Positions 7,224-8,339 of a stretch of DNA of 8,339 nt are shown here, one piece after another. The stretch lies in NCBI GenBank assembly GCA_903958265.1, contig CAJBSQ010000584.1, positions 1 to 8,339 on the forward strand, given 5' to 3'. The notes below the pieces were generated by a model. The model made no database searches. It was not told where the DNA came from and saw only the letters and a program-made list of their open reading frames with translations. A program made the translations under genes and the position numbers. The DNA is from an uncultured Planctomycetaceae bacterium. GTDB lineage: Bacteria; Planctomycetota; Planctomycetia; Pirellulales; UBA1268. Each line of letters starts with the position of its first letter. Position 1 is the stretch's first letter.

Positions 7224-7342
7224 GGCCGCATCTTGCCGCAAACACCGCTGGTCAGGCCAGATCATTCTCCGCGGGCGGCGCGACGATAAGATGGCCGTTT
7301 CGCGTCGATTCCACCCCTCACCATCCCTTCTGTTTTGTCATC
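7224..7342. promoter_or_regulatory. Divergent intergenic region, presumed two promoters
   Basis: These 119 bases separate the start codons of the divergent lipoprotein and LarA-like genes, so promoters for both should lie here. A TAAGAT at 7287-7292 could be a -10 element for the rightward gene (its complement ATCTTA for the leftward one), but no convincing -35 box is at the right distance. A pyrimidine-rich stretch (7309-7334) precedes the rightward GTG, and neither start has a clear Shine-Dalgarno sequence. Exact promoter positions cannot be supported from sequence. Confidence 0.35.
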
Positions 7343-8339
7343 GTGCACTCGACCACGCTCGACTACGGCGCCGATGAACCACTGGTGCTCGAAGCCCTGC
7401 CCGGTTCGCTGCTGACGGCCTTCGAGCCGCCTGCCGGAGCAGACGGCGAGGAAGCGCGCCGGCTCGTCACCGAGGCGATCACCGCGCCCCAGCACGGACC
7501 TCCACTCGCGGCCCACGTCGTGCCAGGCGACCGCGTGGTGATCGCCGTGGCCGGCGAGGTGCCGCAGGCGGTGGCCGTCGTCGCGGCGGTGCAGGACTGC
7601 CTCCTCTCGGCCGGCATCGACCCGGCGGATGTCACGGTGCTCGAGGGGCCGAGGCTGGGATTTGAAGCGGGGGTCGAGGCCGGGAATCACCTGCCCATTC
7701 CCGGCGGCCTGGCATTCGATCCCGAGATCGAAGCGGCCACCGCCTACCTCACGGCCGACGAGGCTGGTCGTCCGATGCACCTCGCCCGCCCGCTCGTCGA
7801 TGCCGACGTGGTCGTCGCCGTGGGCGAATGGGGCTGGGCGCCGGCGCTCGGCGGCAGGTCGATCGAAGGAGAGCTCTGGCCCACGTTCGCCCGGGGGAGC
7901 TGTCGCCGCGATTTGCTCAAGACGCTCACTCGCCGCGGTCGGGGAGCACTCGCCGACTGGAAAAGCGGCATGCACGAGATCGCCTGGCAGCTGGGCGTGT
8001 GTGCCAACCTCAAGGTCGTCCGCGGCGCCGCGGGCACGCTCGCCTCGGCATGCTTCGGCCTGCCCGACGAGGCCGGCAGGCAGGCCCGCTCCGCGGCGGC
8101 TGCCTGGTGCCCTGCAATGGAGCCGACCGCCTCCGTCGCCGTCGCGTCGCTGTCGAACCCTGCCGGTGGATTCGGACTGATCACCGCCGCCGTCGCCGCC
8201 GCGGCGCGGGTCACCCGCCCAGGCGGCACGATCTGCGTGGCCTGTGCTGTCAACGTGCCGCCGGGGCTGATCTTTCAGCGGTGGCGTCAGGGCGCGCCCC
8301 TCGAGCCGCTCTTGCACGAAGCGCTCGCCACCGGCGACC
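7343..8339 (+). CDS. Divergent LarA-like (DUF2088) protein, 3' partial
   Basis: A frame opening with GTG at 7343 runs without a stop to the window edge (332 codons). Its N-terminal half follows the lactate racemase LarA/DUF2088 pattern: a short strand segment VHSTTLDYGADEPLVLEAL, then VTEAITAPQHGPPLAAHVVPGDRVVIAV (42-69, in two parts) and a helix-strand unit ending GIDPADVTVL (91-100). Later, VDADVVVAVGEWGWAPALGGRSIEG (152-176, in two parts) matches the LarA region containing the cofactor lysine, and PGGTICVACAVNVPPG (293-308) matches its C-terminal domain. True LarA binds a nickel-pincer nucleotide through a Lys in GGRK and a His, and uses two further catalytic His. Here GGRS (Ser173) replaces GGRK, a Trp-rich EWGWAP (162-167) replaces the segment with one catalytic His, and LEGPRLG (100-106) replaces GxHRP. 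Lactate racemisation is therefore unlikely. No Shine-Dalgarno sequence is visible. The gene is divergent from the lipoprotein gene, and its C-terminus is outside the window. Confidence 0.85.
   Translation, partial: MHSTTLDYGADEPLVLEALPGSLLTAFEPPAGADGEEARRLVTEAITAPQHGPPLAAHVVPGDRVVIAVAGEVPQAVAVVAAVQDCLLSAGIDPADVTVLEGPRLGFEAGVEAGNHLPIPGGLAFDPEIEAATAYLTADEAGRPMHLARPLVDADVVVAVGEWGWAPALGGRSIEGELWPTFARGSCRRDLLKTLTRRGRGALADWKSGMHEIAWQLGVCANLKVVRGAAGTLASACFGLPDEAGRQARSAAAAWCPAMEPTASVAVASLSNPAGGFGLITAAVAAAARVTRPGGTICVACAVNVPPGLIFQRWRQGAPLEPLLHEALATGD

Noticed and set aside
7262..8317. 351-codon open frame on the minus strand
   Set aside because: It lies antisense to the LarA-like frame, its composition is Arg/His/Gly-heavy with no recognisable domain, and it would overlap the divergent promoter region. 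It is a shadow in GC-rich DNA.
1..8339. CRISPR array, prophage, insertion sequence or toxin-antitoxin module
   Set aside because: No regularly spaced repeats, transposase, integrase, phage gene or paired small toxin-like genes were found on either strand.

Overview
This is a GC-rich (visibly well above 60%) bacterial chromosomal window carrying five protein genes and no RNA gene, CRISPR array or recognisable mobile element. The gene style suggests a planctomycete, probably Pirellulales-like: a large lipoprotein combining a thioredoxin-like domain with an FG-GAP/beta-propeller region, a small exported Cys-rich protein, a divergent LarA/DUF2088 protein, mostly absent Shine-Dalgarno sequences, and short hairpin repeats between genes. 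This assignment is inference from gene content, not from a phylogenetic marker.

Layout from left to right. (1) Bases 1-2578, plus strand: pyruvate, phosphate dikinase (ppdK), lacking only its first ~45 residues, with all catalytic signatures present. (2) Bases 2579-2754: a 176-base gap with a perfect hairpin and two copies of a 14-base palindrome-containing repeat. (3) Bases 2755-4164, plus strand: a DASS/SLC13 sodium-coupled anion transporter. (4) Bases 4165-4273: a convergent gap holding a very strong hairpin, probably a shared terminator. (5) Bases 4274-4690, minus strand: a small exported protein with 10 cysteines and two CHxCG knuckles. (6) Bases 4815-7223, minus strand: an 802-residue lipoprotein with a DUF2092/LolA-like N-terminal region, a TlpA-like thioredoxin domain whose active site reads CGPS, and a C-terminal beta-propeller-like region with an FG-GAP calcium motif. 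(7) Bases 7224-7342: a divergent intergenic region. (8) Bases 7343 to the right edge, plus strand: a GTG-started LarA-like (DUF2088) protein, cut by the window edge, in which the residues that catalyse and hold the nickel-pincer cofactor in true lactate racemase appear replaced.

Functionally, ppdK interconverts pyruvate and phosphoenolpyruvate, and the neighbouring transporter could import dicarboxylates or another small anion that feeds central carbon metabolism; they share a strand but are separated by a repeat-bearing gap, so a common operon is not shown. The two minus-strand genes are co-oriented (124-base gap) and both products leave the cytoplasm, so they may act together at the cell envelope. 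The most interesting part is this envelope pair plus the divergently transcribed LarA-like gene; none of the three can be given a confident biochemical role from sequence alone.
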